This document shows positions 15,347-23,992 of a stretch of 27,869 nucleotides of DNA, in pieces (within the stretch, counting starts at the first letter, position 1; every line of letters starts with the position of its first letter). Under the pieces are notes generated by a model. It searched no databases, had not been told where the DNA came from, and saw only the letters and a program-made list of their open reading frames with translations. Made by a program: the position numbers and the translations under genes. This stretch comes from Elioraea sp051860475 (GTDB lineage: Bacteria > Pseudomonadota > Alphaproteobacteria > Acetobacterales > Acetobacteraceae): contig NZ_JBHYDW010000043.1 of the NCBI RefSeq assembly GCF_051860475.1, positions 1-27,869 of the forward strand, given 5' to 3'.

Positions 15347-17493
15347 CGGATGTCAGCATCGAGGGAATCGGCATTCAGCTCGGCAGTCGGGCTGATCCCC
15401 GCGCCGTTGATGATGCTCTGCTGATCGTCATGCCTGGCGCCGCAAGGATACGGATCCTGGGTTGCCGCTTCGGCGTTCAGGACCAGGCCGGCTCGCTCGC
15501 CGCGATCGCCACAGCCGGCGCGGATGTCGCGATCGAGCGTTGCCTCATCGAGACGCTGCGGATCGGCGTGCTGGCCGAGACCGGCAGCTCGGACCTCTCG
15601 GTGCACGACTGCATCGTCTCGGCGCGGCTGTTCGGCGGCGGGCGCGACCTTGCGGAGGTGCTCGCCGGGGAGGATACCGGTGTGGCGGGACTTGCAGTGA
15701 TGGCCTGTGAGGGCAGCGTCCGGATCGAGAACAATGTCATCCTGGGGTTCCGACACGGCATCGTCCTCGGCGATCCGGCCTCCGACCGTCCAGGGATCGG
15801 GTCGCCGGACGCGGTCGTTGCCCACAACGTGATCGTGCGCGGCATACCCTCGGCGGAACCCCAGCCGCAACCGCCGCCGACTCCCGGCCCCGCACCGGCA
15901 CCGACGCCCACACCAACGCCTACGCCAACCCCCACACCAACGCCTACGCCTACCCCCACGCCGACACCGACGCCCGGTCCGATCCGGCCGATCATAGGGA
16001 TCGAGCGTCCGTCGCCTGCGCAACCGGCCCCGCTTCGCCCGAGCGACGCGTTCGCGTCGGCAACGCCGGGCACTGCGGCGCGGGCCGCGCTGTCCGACCT
16101 GGAACGTGCTGCGCTCTCAGCGATCTCGCCGGCCGCGCGGAGCGAGGCCGAAGCGTTCGCCGCAGCACGGTTCTCGATCCGTAGTCAGCCAGTCGGCCCA
16201 GCCGCCTTCGTTCCCCCTCAGAACCGCCCAGCCTTCGCGATCGCCGCTGCGGCCGAGGTCTGCATCGTTGCGGAGAACCTGATCGGGTGGCGCTCGCCGG
16301 CCTATGGTGGCATTGCCGTCGAGAACGGCGTCCGACTCGTCGCTGGCAACGACCTGTTCTTTGTCCCGCCGCGGGCGAACGACCTTCAGCCACCCACCGG
16401 CGCGCCGGGACTGGCCCCCGGCACGCCGAACGCCCTCGTGCCGGGCATCGCGACGGCTCTCTCGGGCAACGAGGCCCGCATCGTCACGATCGCAGACAAT
16501 GTCCTCAGCGGACCTCTCGTCGCGGTTTCCCTCGCGGCCGCGGTCTCCGCGCGCGTCGCGCGGAACGTCATGCTCCAGCCGATGATCGCCGTCCTCGTCA
16601 ACGGCGGCGAGGCCACGTCCGTCGAGGCGAATCTCGTCCTGCGCGGCAGGATGGGCATTGGCCTGCTCAATACCGCGCGACCGGATCTCGCCGGGAATGT
16701 CATCGACCAGGTCGAGGCCGACGGGATCGTCGGCTTCTTCACCGGGGTGAACGCCGCCGGCATCGTGCGTATCCGCGGCAATCTGCTGCGCAGGTGCGGC
16801 GCGCAGCAGGCCACGGCTACGGCGTTGCGCGTCATCGCGCTCGACCACCAGACTCCGGAAGGCGCGAGGGTCGAGCAGGTGGAGGTGGTGATCGAGCACA
16901 ACACCGTGCTCGACACCGGCCTCGATGCTGCCACCGGCGCGCGCGCGGAACGCTCGATTGGCGTGACCGTGAACGCCCCGCGGGCCGTCCTGCACGGCAA
17001 CGACATCGGCCACAGCCACGCCACGCGATCGGATCCGGGCTTCCTGGCCCTGGAGCAGGAGCGGCAGAAGACCAACCGTGCGGTGCTGATCGCCCCGACG
17101 CAGGCCCAGGGCGTGCAGCCGACCGACGACGACGCCTGGGCGCACGCGCTGACGCTCACCGACAACCGGATCCGCGGCGTCTCACGCGACACGCTCGTCG
17201 AGATTGTCGAGGCGTCCGTGTCGGGCGATCAGCGCCCGCCGCGCTTCCACGACATCGTCGTCACCGGCAATACGGTCGAGCACTGGCGACCGGCCGCGAG
17301 CCAGGAGGGACGGGCGACAATCGAGTTGCGCGCTCATTCCCAGGGGCTCGTGACCGTGACGGGAAACGTCGTGCGCGGTGCCGGCCGGTCGCCGAGCGTA
17401 ATGGTCAACGGGCCACGCCAGATCGCCTTCGCCGGCAATGCGACCTCGGGCCCGCTCGTTGGCACGGCAGGTCAGGTCAACGTGATCGCCTGA
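15277..17493 (+). CDS. Right-handed parallel beta-helix protein, C-terminal part of the frameshift-split DUF6519 gene
   Basis: This frame opens at GTG 15277, but no ribosome-binding site precedes it and the sense sequence already begins at 15268 (GAAVLRRAADAPIIRIGGG), directly continuing the preceding gene. It shows a clear Asn ladder of a parallel beta-helix: IENNVILG, VAHNVIVRG, VAENLIG, IADNVLSG, LAGNVIDQ, IRGNLLRR, IEHNTVLD, LTDNRIRG, VTGNTVEH, VTGNVVRG, at irregular intervals over about 590 residues. A (Pro-Thr)12 linker interrupts it at residues 209-232. It would serve as a fibre or receptor-binding or glycan-binding solenoid. It is followed by a 36-base gap and a convergent gene. It could be expressed by slippage or be inactive. 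Confidence 0.78.
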   Translation: MLRRAADAPIIRIGGGAAARVPVTDVSIEGIGIQLGSRADPRAVDDALLIVMPGAARIRILGCRFGVQDQAGSLAAIATAGADVAIERCLIETLRIGVLAETGSSDLSVHDCIVSARLFGGGRDLAEVLAGEDTGVAGLAVMACEGSVRIENNVILGFRHGIVLGDPASDRPGIGSPDAVVAHNVIVRGIPSAEPQPQPPPTPGPAPAPTPTPTPTPTPTPTPTPTPTPTPTPGPIRPIIGIERPSPAQPAPLRPSDAFASATPGTAARAALSDLERAALSAISPAARSEAEAFAAARFSIRSQPVGPAAFVPPQNRPAFAIAAAAEVCIVAENLIGWRSPAYGGIAVENGVRLVAGNDLFFVPPRANDLQPPTGAPGLAPGTPNALVPGIATALSGNEARIVTIADNVLSGPLVAVSLAAAVSARVARNVMLQPMIAVLVNGGEATSVEANLVLRGRMGIGLLNTARPDLAGNVIDQVEADGIVGFFTGVNAAGIVRIRGNLLRRCGAQQATATALRVIALDHQTPEGARVEQVEVVIEHNTVLDTGLDAATGARAERSIGVTVNAPRAVLHGNDIGHSHATRSDPGFLALEQERQKTNRAVLIAPTQAQGVQPTDDDAWAHALTLTDNRIRGVSRDTLVEIVEASVSGDQRPPRFHDIVVTGNTVEHWRPAASQEGRATIELRAHSQGLVTVTGNVVRGAGRSPSVMVNGPRQIAFAGNATSGPLVGTAGQVNVIA
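15901..15978 (+). repeat. 24-bp tandem repeat (three units) encoding a (Pro-Thr)12 linker
   Basis: Units run at 15907-15930, 15931-15954 and 15955-15978. The first two differ by one base (CCA/CCT); the third has more third-position changes and ends in Pro-Gly. Together with CCGACG at 15901-15906 they encode 12 Pro-Thr dipeptides between beta-helix segments. The whole-codon unit means length changes keep the frame, so the linker can vary between strains by slippage. Confidence 0.85.
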
Positions 17494-17535
17494 GCGAGCC
17501 GTCCGGCCTGAACGCGGCGGGACGCGCTCTCAGGC
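17488..17535. terminator. Possible bidirectional terminator between convergent genes (imperfect)
   Basis: GCCTGAG at 17488-17494 and CTCAGGC at 17529-17535 are perfectly complementary and each contains the stop codon of one of the two convergent genes. An inner stem CGTCC (17500-17504) with GGACG (17520-17524) could extend it past a small internal loop, leaving a 15-base loop. There is no U tract. The position supports a terminator, but the stem is imperfect. Confidence 0.35.
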
Positions 17536-18618
17536 AGCCCCGGGAATGTGCGTGTCCTCGACACCGACCGACCGCGCAGCGGCGACGATGCTGGCCCAGG
17601 TGTCGTCGGGCAGTGGGATGCCCTTTGCCCCGCGCTCGGCGCGGTTGCGCGCCTCCATCTCCCCCGGGACCAGCACCTCGCCGCCCGCTTCGGCCGGACG
17701 CGACGACTTGTAGAAGGCGATGAAGCGCTCCGCGCGCGCGACGAACGCGGCCGGCTCGTCGATCACGTCCGGGCGGATGTAGAAGCTCAGCATGCCATTG
17801 GTGATCCGGCCACGCTCCTGCTCGCGCGGGCCGCAGGTTCCGTTGCCGGTCAGCGCACCGCCGAGGATCTCGCACATGAAGGCGAGCCCCGAGCCCTTGT
17901 GCAGGCCGAAGGCACGGATCGCGCCCTCGCCGTTCTCGGGCGTCCGGTCGCCGGCGCCGAGCGGGCCGTAGAGCGTCTCCGGCTCGCCCGACAGCGTGCC
18001 GTCGGGCCGTATCAGCGCGTCCGCCGGGATCTTCTTGCCGCCACGCGAAGCGACCAGCACCTTGCCCTCGGCGACGTAGCTGGTCGCGAAGTCGAGGATC
18101 ACTGGCGCCCGGTTCGGCAGCGGCACGGCGACGCAATAGGGCGCGGTGGAGAGCCGGCGGTCGACTCCGCCGAAGGGAGCCACCAGCAGGCTGCCCTGGA
18201 CGTTGACGAAGTGGATCGCGACCAGCCCGGCGGCAGCCGCCATCTCGCCCCAGTCGCCGACCCGGCCGAGATGCGAGCTGTTCCTCAGCGCGATCGCCGC
18301 AAGACCGCTCGCCTTCGCCTTCTCGATGCCGAGCCTCACCGCGATCGGCGTGACGGTCTGGCCGAAGCCGTACTTGCCGTCCACCACCGCCGTGATCGGC
18401 GTCTCGCGCTCAATCGTGGGCGTCACACCGGCAACGATGAAGCCCGACTTCAGCCACTGCACATAGCGCGGCGCACGCACCACGCCGTGGCTGTCATGGC
18501 CCGTCAGGTTCGCCTCCACGAGGTAGCGGGCGATGCGCTCGCCCTCCTCGCGTGAGGTCCCAGCAGCGGTGAAGATGTCCGCGGCGAACTCGCGCAGACG
18601 GTCGGCGTGGATCAGCAT
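17530..18618 (-). CDS. Ldh_2 family NAD(P)-dependent dehydrogenase (malate/L-lactate/ureidoglycolate type, 362 aa)
   Basis: The ATG is at 18616-18618 on the - strand. The N-terminal helix bundle leads to TGHDSHGVVRAPRYV (residues 39-53), the signature of the malate/L-lactate dehydrogenase-like (Ldh_2) family, whose conserved His (44 here) acts in catalysis. It is followed by GKYGFGQTV, NSSHLGRVGDWGEMAA and GSLLVAPFGG, which form the family's own dinucleotide fold, and KGSGLAFMCEILGGALTG near 241-258. Members oxidise 2-hydroxy acids or reduce imines (malate, ureidoglycolate, 2,3-diketogulonate, sulfolactate). As the last gene of an importer operon it probably handles a hydroxy acid intermediate. 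The substrate cannot be assigned. Confidence 0.88.
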   Translation of the reverse strand: MLIHADRLREFAADIFTAAGTSREEGERIARYLVEANLTGHDSHGVVRAPRYVQWLKSGFIVAGVTPTIERETPITAVVDGKYGFGQTVTPIAVRLGIEKAKASGLAAIALRNSSHLGRVGDWGEMAAAAGLVAIHFVNVQGSLLVAPFGGVDRRLSTAPYCVAVPLPNRAPVILDFATSYVAEGKVLVASRGGKKIPADALIRPDGTLSGEPETLYGPLGAGDRTPENGEGAIRAFGLHKGSGLAFMCEILGGALTGNGTCGPREQERGRITNGMLSFYIRPDVIDEPAAFVARAERFIAFYKSSRPAEAGGEVLVPGEMEARNRAERGAKGIPLPDDTWASIVAAARSVGVEDTHIPGAA

Positions 18619-18648
18619 GGTGGCACCCGGGCGGTGGAGGGATCGATG

Positions 18649-19407
18649 CTAACCCTGCGCCGCGCGGGCCATCTCGGCAAGGTAGCCGCGGTTGTTCGTG
18701 GGGCTGATCAGGATCTCGTTGATGCAGACATGCGGCGGCTGGCAGGCGACGTAGACGATCGCGTTGGCAACGTCCTCGGGCTGCAGCATCCTCGCACGCA
18801 CCTCCGGCGAGAGCTTCACCGGGCGAAGGTCCATGATCGGCGTGTTGACCTCGCCAGGCTCCACCACGCAGGAACGGATGCCGTTGCTGCACTCCTCCAT
18901 GTTGAGGGTGTGGCTCATCGCGACCAGGCCGTGCTTGGCGGCGACATAGGTGGGGCCGGAGACATGGCCGATGAACCGGCCGGCCCAGGAGGCGACATGG
19001 ACGATCAGCCCCGCGCCCGCGGCGCGCAGCGCCGGCAGGCAGGCCTGGGCGACGTAGAACGGCGCCTTCAGGTTGGCATCGATCAGCGCTGAGGCGGTCT
19101 CCTGCTTGAGCTGGGCCCAGCGCCGTTCGGGCGCGTTCAGCCCGGCATTCGAGACGACGATGTCGAGCCGGCCGAACGCGGCGAGCACGGCATCGCGCGC
19201 GGCGTTCACCTGGGCCGCATCGGTCAGGTCGGCCGGTGCCACCAGGGCGCCCTGGCCGATCATGGCCGCGGTCTCCTCCAGCGGATCGCGTCGCCGGCCG
19301 GTCAGCGCGACCCGCGCGCCGGCCTTGGCCAGTGCGATCGCGGTCGCGCGGCCGATCCCCGAGCCCGCCCCGGTGACCCAGGCGGCCTTGCCGTCGAGTG
19401 CTGCCAT
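18649..19407 (-). CDS. SDR family oxidoreductase (252 aa)
   Basis: The ATG is at 19405-19407. Classical short-chain dehydrogenase features are all present: TGAGSGIG (12-19) for the nucleotide, a DL after the fourth strand (60-61), NAG (87-89), Asn112, and the catalytic Ser140, Tyr154 and Lys158 (YVAAK). An Arg-rich TGRRRDP segment after strand 2 (36-42) would favour NADP(H), which is an inference. The C-terminus (ACQPPHVCINEILISPTNNRG) is typical of the YdfG/clavulanate dehydrogenase-like subgroup. The gene lies 4 bases after the ABC ATPase gene and 30 bases before the Ldh_2 gene in one operon, pointing to oxidation or reduction of the imported compound. Confidence 0.92.
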   Translation of the reverse strand: MAALDGKAAWVTGAGSGIGRATAIALAKAGARVALTGRRRDPLEETAAMIGQGALVAPADLTDAAQVNAARDAVLAAFGRLDIVVSNAGLNAPERRWAQLKQETASALIDANLKAPFYVAQACLPALRAAGAGLIVHVASWAGRFIGHVSGPTYVAAKHGLVAMSHTLNMEECSNGIRSCVVEPGEVNTPIMDLRPVKLSPEVRARMLQPEDVANAIVYVACQPPHVCINEILISPTNNRGYLAEMARAAQG

Positions 19408-19411
19408 TGTT

Positions 19412-20512
19412 CTAGAGAATCCTTCCCGTATCCGCGTCGATCAGGTGCATCTGGTCCATGTGCGCGGCGAGCCGCATCTTCGCGCCCGCCTGCGCGCCCG
19501 CAGCCGGATCGACCCGCGCGCACACAGGCGTGCCCTCGATCCGGAAATGCACCAGCGTCTCCATGCCCATCGGCTCGATCACGTCGAGATCGACCGTGAT
19601 CGGCGCGAGGTTCTGCTTGTCGGTGCGTGTCGTCTCGGTGAGGTGCTCGGGGCGGATGCCGAACAGCAGCTTCTTGTTGGCATGCTGGACATAGCGCGCG
19701 GTGCGATCCGCCGGCACGGGGACCGAGAGCCCCTGGCCGAGTTCCACGGTGAGCGCGCCGGCACCGTTCGTGAGCCGAGCAGGCAGGAAGTTCATCGCCG
19801 GGCTGCCGATGAAGCCGGCGACGAAGATCGTTGTGGGGTTATGGTAGAGCTCGTTCGGTGGGCCGACCTGCTCGATCACGCCGTGATTCATCACCACCAC
19901 CCGGTCGGCGAGCGTCATCGCCTCGACCTGGTCGTGGGTGACGTAGATCGTCGTGGTCTTGACCGCCTGATGCACCTTCTTGATCTCGGTGCGCATCTGC
20001 ACCCGGAGTTTCGCGTCAAGGTTCGACAGCGGTTCGTCGAACAGGAACACCTTCGGGTCGCGCACGATCGCGCGGCCCATCGCCACCCGCTGGCGTTGCC
20101 CGCCCGAGAGTGCCTTCGGCTTGCGCTGGAGCAGTTCCCCGATCGAGAGGATCGAGGCGGCACGGTCCACCCGGCGCCGGATCTCGTCCTTCGGGAAGTG
20201 GCGCAGCTTCAGCCCGAACGCCATGTTCTCGAACACGGTCATGTGCGGGTAGAGCGCATAGTTCTGGAACACCATCGCGATGTCCCGGTCCTTCGGCGGG
20301 ATGTCGTTCACCATCGTCCCACCGATCCAGATCTCGCCCTCGCTGACCTCCTCGAGACCGGCGATCATGCGCAGCGTCGTCGACTTGCCGCAGCCCGAGG
20401 GACCGACCAGCACCACGAACTCGTGGTCGGCGATCTCGAGGTCGATCCCCCGGACGGCCTGCACGCCGCCTTCGAACAGCTTCACGATCTTGCGAAGATT
20501 GACTTCCGACAT
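19412..20512 (-). CDS. Carbohydrate ABC transporter ATP-binding protein, MalK/UgpC family (366 aa)
   Basis: The ATG is at 20510-20512. The nucleotide-binding domain is complete: Walker A GPSGCGKST (37-45), Q-loop Gln83 (VFQNYALYPHMTVFEN), signature LSGGQRQRVAMGRA (135-148), Walker B VFLFDEP (155-161), D-loop SNLDAKLR and H-loop His193. The C-terminal third (GIRPEHL and the following beta strands) is the TOBE/regulatory domain of the MalK type. The length of 366 aa is normal. It energises import by the two permeases encoded upstream in the operon, with the solute-binding protein first. Because it belongs to CUT1-type importers, oligosaccharides, polyols or glycerol-phosphate-like solutes are the usual substrates. 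Confidence 0.95.
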   Translation of the reverse strand: MSEVNLRKIVKLFEGGVQAVRGIDLEIADHEFVVLVGPSGCGKSTTLRMIAGLEEVSEGEIWIGGTMVNDIPPKDRDIAMVFQNYALYPHMTVFENMAFGLKLRHFPKDEIRRRVDRAASILSIGELLQRKPKALSGGQRQRVAMGRAIVRDPKVFLFDEPLSNLDAKLRVQMRTEIKKVHQAVKTTTIYVTHDQVEAMTLADRVVVMNHGVIEQVGPPNELYHNPTTIFVAGFIGSPAMNFLPARLTNGAGALTVELGQGLSVPVPADRTARYVQHANKKLLFGIRPEHLTETTRTDKQNLAPITVDLDVIEPMGMETLVHFRIEGTPVCARVDPAAGAQAGAKMRLAAHMDQMHLIDADTGRIL

Positions 20513-20528
20513 CGCTTCTCGCGTCTCC

Positions 20529-21425
20529 CTATCCCTTGGTCGCGCCAGCCGTGAGACCCGCGATGTAGTAGTCCATCAGGAACACATAGACCACCACCGG
20601 CGGCAGGGCCGCGAGCAGCGCGCCAGCCATGATCTGGCCCCAGGCGAAGGTGTCGCCGCGCACGAGCTGGCTCACGACGCCGATCGTCAGCGGCATGTGG
20701 TCCGGGCGCGTGACGAAGGCCGTCGGGTAGACGAAGGCCGCCCAGGAAACGGTGAACGCGAAGATCGTCGCAGCGATGATCCCGGGAAGCGCGACGGGAA
20801 TGAAGATCTTCAACAGCATCTGCGGCCAGGAAGCGCCGTCGATCAGCGCCGCCTCATCCAGCTCCTTCGGAATCGAGGCGAAGTAGCCGATCATGATCCA
20901 GGTGCAGAACGGTACCGTCAGCGTCGGGTAGACCAGCACCAGTCCCCAGATGGAGTTCAGCAGGCCGAGCCCGCCGACGATCTGATAGAGCGGGATGAAC
21001 AGCAGCGTGTCCGGCACCAGGTAGGTGAGGAACACGCCGGTCGCGAGCATCTGGCTGCCCCAGAAGCGCATCCGCGACAGGGCGAAGGCCGCCAGGATCG
21101 ACACGACCATGGTGATCGCGACCACCAGGACGGTGATGATCACGCTATTGCGGAAGAAGGTCAGAAACAACGCGTTGTCCAGCGTTGCGACGTAGTGCTC
21201 CAGCGTGGGTGCGCGCACCAGCCATGGGCTCAGCGTCTGGTCCGCCATCTCGGCGTTCGTCTTCAGGCTGGTGATCAGCATGTAGACGGGCGGGGCGAGA
21301 AAGATGATCGCCGCGAAGATCAGCGAGGCGTACGACACGCGCAGCGCCCACAGGCGCTCACGGTGCAGGCTGCCGGCCTTACGATAGAAGCGGGGAAAAT
21401 CGCGACGCGCGGTGGCGGTGGTCAT
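20529..21425 (-). CDS. Carbohydrate ABC transporter permease, MalG type (298 aa)
   Basis: The chosen start is ATG 21423-21425, one base from the stop of the upstream permease, with GGGAG upstream. A GTG 33 bases earlier would extend into the neighbour and looks less likely. Residues about 33-53 form the first membrane helix, with about six in all. The EAA loop, EAALIDGASWPQMLLKIFIP (191-210), contacts the ATPase and is the family mark. MalG-type permeases are the second of the pair in CUT1 importers. It is encoded with the MalF-type partner and the MalK-type ATPase, so the inner-membrane complex is complete. Confidence 0.93.
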   Translation of the reverse strand: MTTATARRDFPRFYRKAGSLHRERLWALRVSYASLIFAAIIFLAPPVYMLITSLKTNAEMADQTLSPWLVRAPTLEHYVATLDNALFLTFFRNSVIITVLVVAITMVVSILAAFALSRMRFWGSQMLATGVFLTYLVPDTLLFIPLYQIVGGLGLLNSIWGLVLVYPTLTVPFCTWIMIGYFASIPKELDEAALIDGASWPQMLLKIFIPVALPGIIAATIFAFTVSWAAFVYPTAFVTRPDHMPLTIGVVSQLVRGDTFAWGQIMAGALLAALPPVVVYVFLMDYYIAGLTAGATKG

Positions 21426-21426
21426 C

Positions 21427-22380
21427 TCACACCATCTCCCGTGTGCGCCGTGTGACACCGCGCAGGATGAAGAACGCTGCTACTGCAAGCACCGGCAGCA
21501 TGAACAGCGACACCGCAGCTCCGCGCGGCAGATGGCCCGAGAGGATACCGACCTGGGCGGCATAGGTGGCAAACAGGTGCGTGGTGTCGCGCGGGCCGCC
21601 ATTCGTGAGCACGCGGACGATGTCGTAGTTCGCGAACGTCACGATCATGCTGAACAGCACGGTGATGCTGATGATGTTCCGCATCATCGGCAGAGTGACG
21701 TAGAAGAGCTTCTGGGTGCCGGTCGCCCCGTCGATCGCGGCCGCCTCATAGAGCTGCTCCGGCACGGACTTCAGCGCCGCGAGATACATGATCATGAAGA
21801 ACGGGGCGCCGTACCAGACATTCACGGTTATCACCGCGATGCGCGCCCACCAGGGATGGCCAAGCCAGGGCACATCGGGGAAGCCGAAGACATTGATGAT
21901 CCAGTTGATCGACGAGTAGCTCGGATCAAACATCCACCACCAGCCAAGCGTGGAGAGCGCCGGCGGGATCACCCATGGCACCAGCAGCATGCCGCGCCAC
22001 TTGCGCTGGCCGCGCACTGGCAGGTGGTGCAGCATGTGCGCCAGCCAGAACCCGATCAGCGCCTTGAGCAGCACCGCGGTGATGGCGAAGAAGCAGGACT
22101 GCCACGCCACCATCCAGAACGTCTCGGACTCGATCATGAACATGTAGTTGTCGAACCCGACAGACGCCGTCATCCGCCGGTTCAGCGTCGACAGATAGAG
22201 GGCATAGGCCGCCGGCCAGGCGACCAGCCCGGCAATGATCAGGATCAGCGGCAAGGTCATGACGAATGCGATCGTCGTCCGCCGCCGCGACAGCCGCTCG
22301 AGCGACGAGACCCCGGGCGTACGCGCAGGGCGCGCCGCTCCGGGGGCAGTGATGGCCTGCGCAGACCCGTCAGGAGCCAT
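21427..22380 (-). CDS. Carbohydrate ABC transporter permease, MalF type (317 aa)
   Basis: The start is ATG 22378-22380. A basic, disordered N-terminus (about 1-35) precedes the first membrane helix (about 37-60), and six helices are visible. The EAA loop is at 212-231, EAAAIDGATGTQKLFYVTLP. The segment LVPWVIPPALSTLGWWWMF is typical of the MalF/UgpA group. The protein pairs with the MalG-type permease immediately downstream. A 60-base gap separates it from the solute-binding protein gene, common where the binding protein is made in excess; no strong hairpin was recognised in that gap. Confidence 0.93.
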   Translation of the reverse strand: MAPDGSAQAITAPGAARPARTPGVSSLERLSRRRTTIAFVMTLPLILIIAGLVAWPAAYALYLSTLNRRMTASVGFDNYMFMIESETFWMVAWQSCFFAITAVLLKALIGFWLAHMLHHLPVRGQRKWRGMLLVPWVIPPALSTLGWWWMFDPSYSSINWIINVFGFPDVPWLGHPWWARIAVITVNVWYGAPFFMIMYLAALKSVPEQLYEAAAIDGATGTQKLFYVTLPMMRNIISITVLFSMIVTFANYDIVRVLTNGGPRDTTHLFATYAAQVGILSGHLPRGAAVSLFMLPVLAVAAFFILRGVTRRTREMV

Positions 22381-22440
22381 CGTCAGCGTCTCCGAGCATG
22401 GGCGCCGGCCCGCACAAAGCTCGGCGCCCGATCCCTCGGC

Positions 22441-23796
22441 TCATCCGCGCGCGAAGGCACGCAGCTCGCGCTCCGCCCAGGCGAGGGCCTGGTCGATCGT
22501 CTGCCCGCCCTGCGAGATGCGGGCGATCAGGCCGGTGTTGAGGCCCTGGTTGTAGGCCTGCACCGCGATCTCCGGCGGGGCCGGCGCGAAGGCGACGGCG
22601 GTCTTGGCGTTGTGGTGCGGCTTCAGCGGATAGTTGTACACCACGCCGACCGGCGGACCTTCGGTCTTCCACACATTGAAGTCGTTCATGCTGAGGAACG
22701 GCGGGATATCGTAGCCAGCGCTGGTCGAGGTCTGCTTGTCGGCCGACTCGCGCTGCGAGAGGAACTCGAGCAACCCCTTCGCTGCCGTCTGGTTGCGGCT
22801 GAAGTTCCAGATGCCCCAGAAATACGGCAGGTAGGGAACGAACCGGCCTTCGGGTCCGGACGGCATCGGGAACGTCCACTGCTGGTCGTGGCCCGCCATG
22901 TTGTCGCGCCGTGCCACCGCCCAGGCCGACGGTGGGTTGAAGATCAGCGCCGACCGGCCGCCCTGGATCGCACGGTTGTTCGCTGCATCGTCCCACGCCC
23001 AGACATCGTTCGGGACGAACTTCATCAGCTTCACGAGGTATTCGACCGCGGCGAGCAGCTTCGGATTGTTGCGCACCGTCGGCTTGCCGTCCTCGTCCAG
23101 CATGGATGCGCCAAAGCTCGAGAACAGGCACCCCACCCAGTCCACCGAGTCACTGAAGTTGCTCATCGGCAGGCCGAACGGCACGCCGGCGGCATGGCAC
23201 TTCTCGGCGGCGACCAGGAACGCGTCCCAGTTCCAGGCGTCGGCACCGGGGCCGGCGCGGTCCTCGGCCGGCCACATCGCCCGCACGTCGAGCCCGGCAT
23301 GCTCCCTGAGCTGGTCGATCCGCCCGAGGCAGGGCTTCATCTGGGTGCCCGAGACGGCCGGGACCGCGATCCACTTGCCGTCGCGCTTGGCGAGGTACTC
23401 GGCGGCGTCCGCGACCCTGCCGTACTTCGCGGTCAGCCTGGCCATGACGTCATCGACGGGCACGAGCTGATCGGCATAGGCCGCCGGATACCAGGTCGGG
23501 AAGGACAGGATGTCGTGGCCCGACCGGCTCTGCGCCTGCGCGGCGATGGTCAGGATGTTCTGCCGGCCCGAGGAGGTGATGAAGTCGACCTGAACGTCGA
23601 CCCGCTCGCGCTGCCCCCACTCCGCGCAGAGCTCGCGCAGCGCGCCATTGCCGGCGGGCACCCAGTGGTCCCAGAAGCCGCAGCGCAGCGTCGTGCGCGG
23701 CTGACCGTGCACATTCACCAGCGGCAATGCTGCCGCGGCCGAACCGGCTGCGCCGGCCCTCAACAGTGAACGACGGGAAACAACTTGCCTCGCCAT
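22441..23796 (-). CDS. Tat-exported ABC transporter solute-binding protein, extracellular family 1 (451 aa)
   Basis: The start is ATG 23794-23796 with GGAGAG nine bases upstream. The N-terminus has a twin-arginine signal: SRRSLLRAG (7-15), then an Ala-rich hydrophobic stretch, with likely cleavage near residue 31 after NVHG. Export of a folded protein by Tat is frequent for family 1 binding proteins in alphaproteobacteria. The mature part has the bacterial extracellular solute-binding protein family 1 layout (DILSFPTWYPAAYADQLVPVDD, WAWDDAANNRAIQGGRSALI). It captures the substrate in the periplasm and delivers it to the two permeases downstream. It is the first gene of the operon. The bound ligand cannot be read off. 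Confidence 0.93.
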   Translation of the reverse strand: MARQVVSRRSLLRAGAAGSAAAALPLVNVHGQPRTTLRCGFWDHWVPAGNGALRELCAEWGQRERVDVQVDFITSSGRQNILTIAAQAQSRSGHDILSFPTWYPAAYADQLVPVDDVMARLTAKYGRVADAAEYLAKRDGKWIAVPAVSGTQMKPCLGRIDQLREHAGLDVRAMWPAEDRAGPGADAWNWDAFLVAAEKCHAAGVPFGLPMSNFSDSVDWVGCLFSSFGASMLDEDGKPTVRNNPKLLAAVEYLVKLMKFVPNDVWAWDDAANNRAIQGGRSALIFNPPSAWAVARRDNMAGHDQQWTFPMPSGPEGRFVPYLPYFWGIWNFSRNQTAAKGLLEFLSQRESADKQTSTSAGYDIPPFLSMNDFNVWKTEGPPVGVVYNYPLKPHHNAKTAVAFAPAPPEIAVQAYNQGLNTGLIARISQGGQTIDQALAWAERELRAFARG

Positions 23797-23874
23797 GCTT
23801 CTCTCCTTCCTTGGCTCCCTCGCCGGCGGCCTGGCCTCGGCACGCGATCAACGTCGCGCCACCCGCCCGGCTCT

Positions 23875-23886
23875 CCCCGCGCGGGG
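23875..23886. promoter_or_regulatory. GC palindrome, copy 1 (candidate operator)
   Basis: The perfect palindrome CCCCGCGCGGGG sits about 79 bases upstream of the solute-binding protein start and about 158 bases upstream of the aldolase start. The same 12-mer occurs at 25642-25653 upstream of the RraA-family gene. A shared operator for a dimeric regulator is possible; in GC-rich DNA, chance is a serious alternative. Confidence 0.3.
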
Positions 23887-23992
23887 GACTGTATCGGTGA
23901 TGTCTCAGCCCCGCAATCGCTTCCATGCATGCCAGAAACGGCCCGCGAGGGCTTGGCGGCTCCGTGGCGATGGGCTCAGATGCATCGCCTTT

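Noticed and set aside
15880..15980. CRISPR-like repeat
   Set aside because: The repeat is contiguous without spacers, in-frame, and encodes Pro-Thr dipeptides.
17494..17529. Mobile-element or attachment-site boundary at the end of the injection-system cluster
   Set aside because: No tRNA, integrase, transposase, or direct repeat is visible at the junction; the gap is only 36 bases between convergent stops.
21426..21458. GTG at 21458 as the start of the MalG-type permease
   Set aside because: It would add 11 residues overlapping the MalF-type gene; the ATG at 21425, one base after the upstream stop with GGGAG ahead, is more plausible.
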